Part shown: one piece after another, positions 29,242 to 29,341 of the stretch
How positions within the stretch are numbered: position 1 is the first letter of the stretch
Layout of the letters: the number at the start of each line of letters is the position of its first letter
Assembly (NCBI GenBank): GCA_934292725.1
Contig: CAKQXY010000043.1
Location: 1 to 29,341, forward strand
Source of the DNA: an uncultured Lachnospiraceae bacterium
GTDB taxonomy: Bacteria > Bacillota > Clostridia > Lachnospirales > Lachnospiraceae
DNA: 29,341 nucleotides
Direction of reading: 5' to 3'
Notes under the pieces: generated by a model
What the model was told of the DNA's origin: nothing
What the model saw: only the letters and a program-made list of their open reading frames with translations
Database searches by the model: none
Translations under genes and position numbers: made by a program

Positions 29242-29341
29242 GTCTCCAAGATAGTGAGACTATGCAAAGAACCTTGATAATTGAACAGTATAACCAACCC
29301 TGAAGATTTCTTAAAAAGCCGGATCACGAAAGTGGTCAGGC
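29242..29341 (+). other. Probable rRNA operon leader
   Basis: After the second tRNA come GTCTC (29242-29246) with GAGAC (29256-29260), then ACCTTGATAATTGAACAGT (29271-29289), which resembles the ACCTTGAAAACTGAACA-type sequence of clostridial rRNA leaders and spacers. A hairpin with a GAAA tetraloop (29322-29337) lies before the window ends. No mature 16S, 23S or 5S sequence is included. Confidence 0.45.

Noticed and set aside
1..29341. CRISPR array, prophage, transposase or plasmid origin
   Set aside because: No regularly spaced direct repeats with spacers, no integrase, transposase, capsid or replication genes were found; the repeats present are single dispersed copies.

Overview
The window looks like a chromosomal segment of a low-to-mid GC, single-membrane anaerobe of the class Clostridia, most likely family Lachnospiraceae. 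The reasons are purine-rich AGGAGG-type ribosome binding sites, many sigma-A promoters with 17-base spacers, an FMN riboswitch in front of ribU, a DUF3793 gene paired with flavodoxin, long-form HPF next to secA and prfB, and serine tRNAs without an encoded CCA end. Genus and species cannot be settled from the sequence alone. Almost every gene is ordinary chromosomal housekeeping; there is no phage, plasmid, insertion sequence with a transposase, CRISPR array or defence island.

Layout. 1-3.1 kb: a membrane-anchored polysaccharide-deacetylase-like protein and an M24 Xaa-Pro peptidase, then a structured repeat element and a strong terminator. 3.2-6.2 kb: a two-gene MacB/FtsX-type ABC exporter. 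6.2-8.1 kb, minus strand: a DMT permease and an RluA-family pseudouridine synthase. 8.2-9.9 kb: a cytoplasmic GH43 glycosidase and a Dabb-domain protein. 9.9-11.0 kb, minus strand: DUF3793 and flavodoxin. 11.4-12.7 kb: enolase. 12.7-13.9 kb, minus strand: an XRE regulator and the ribosome hibernation factor. 14.1-19.6 kb: secA, prfB, homoserine dehydrogenase and a DUF2752 membrane protein. 19.6-22.5 kb: a divergent pair, a small membrane protein and tex. 22.5-23.6 kb: FMN riboswitch and ribU. 23.8-28.6 kb: a tRNA-maturation and GCP cluster (tsaE, tsaB, rimI, a small CxxC protein, RNase Z, tsaD) ending in ispD. 28.6-29.3 kb: a second copy of the structured element, tandem promoters, two tRNA-Ser genes, and what looks like the leader of an rRNA operon.

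The most interesting content is between the genes. Two distant spacers (about 2932-3100 and 28620-28778) carry homologous elements that can fold into the same multi-stem structure although the paired bases differ, which is the pattern expected of a conserved RNA. A 42-base core from the 3' part of the second copy recurs in front of enolase and in front of secA, so at least four related intergenic elements sit in 29 kb, all in the same orientation. A 16-base palindrome, GTTAG-N6-CTAAC, occurs next to the promoters of both the ABC exporter and the DUF3793-flavodoxin operon, and a shorter match overlaps the enolase promoter, which suggests a small shared regulon. prfB lacks the usual programmed frameshift, but a CTTTGA remnant sits exactly at the expected codon.
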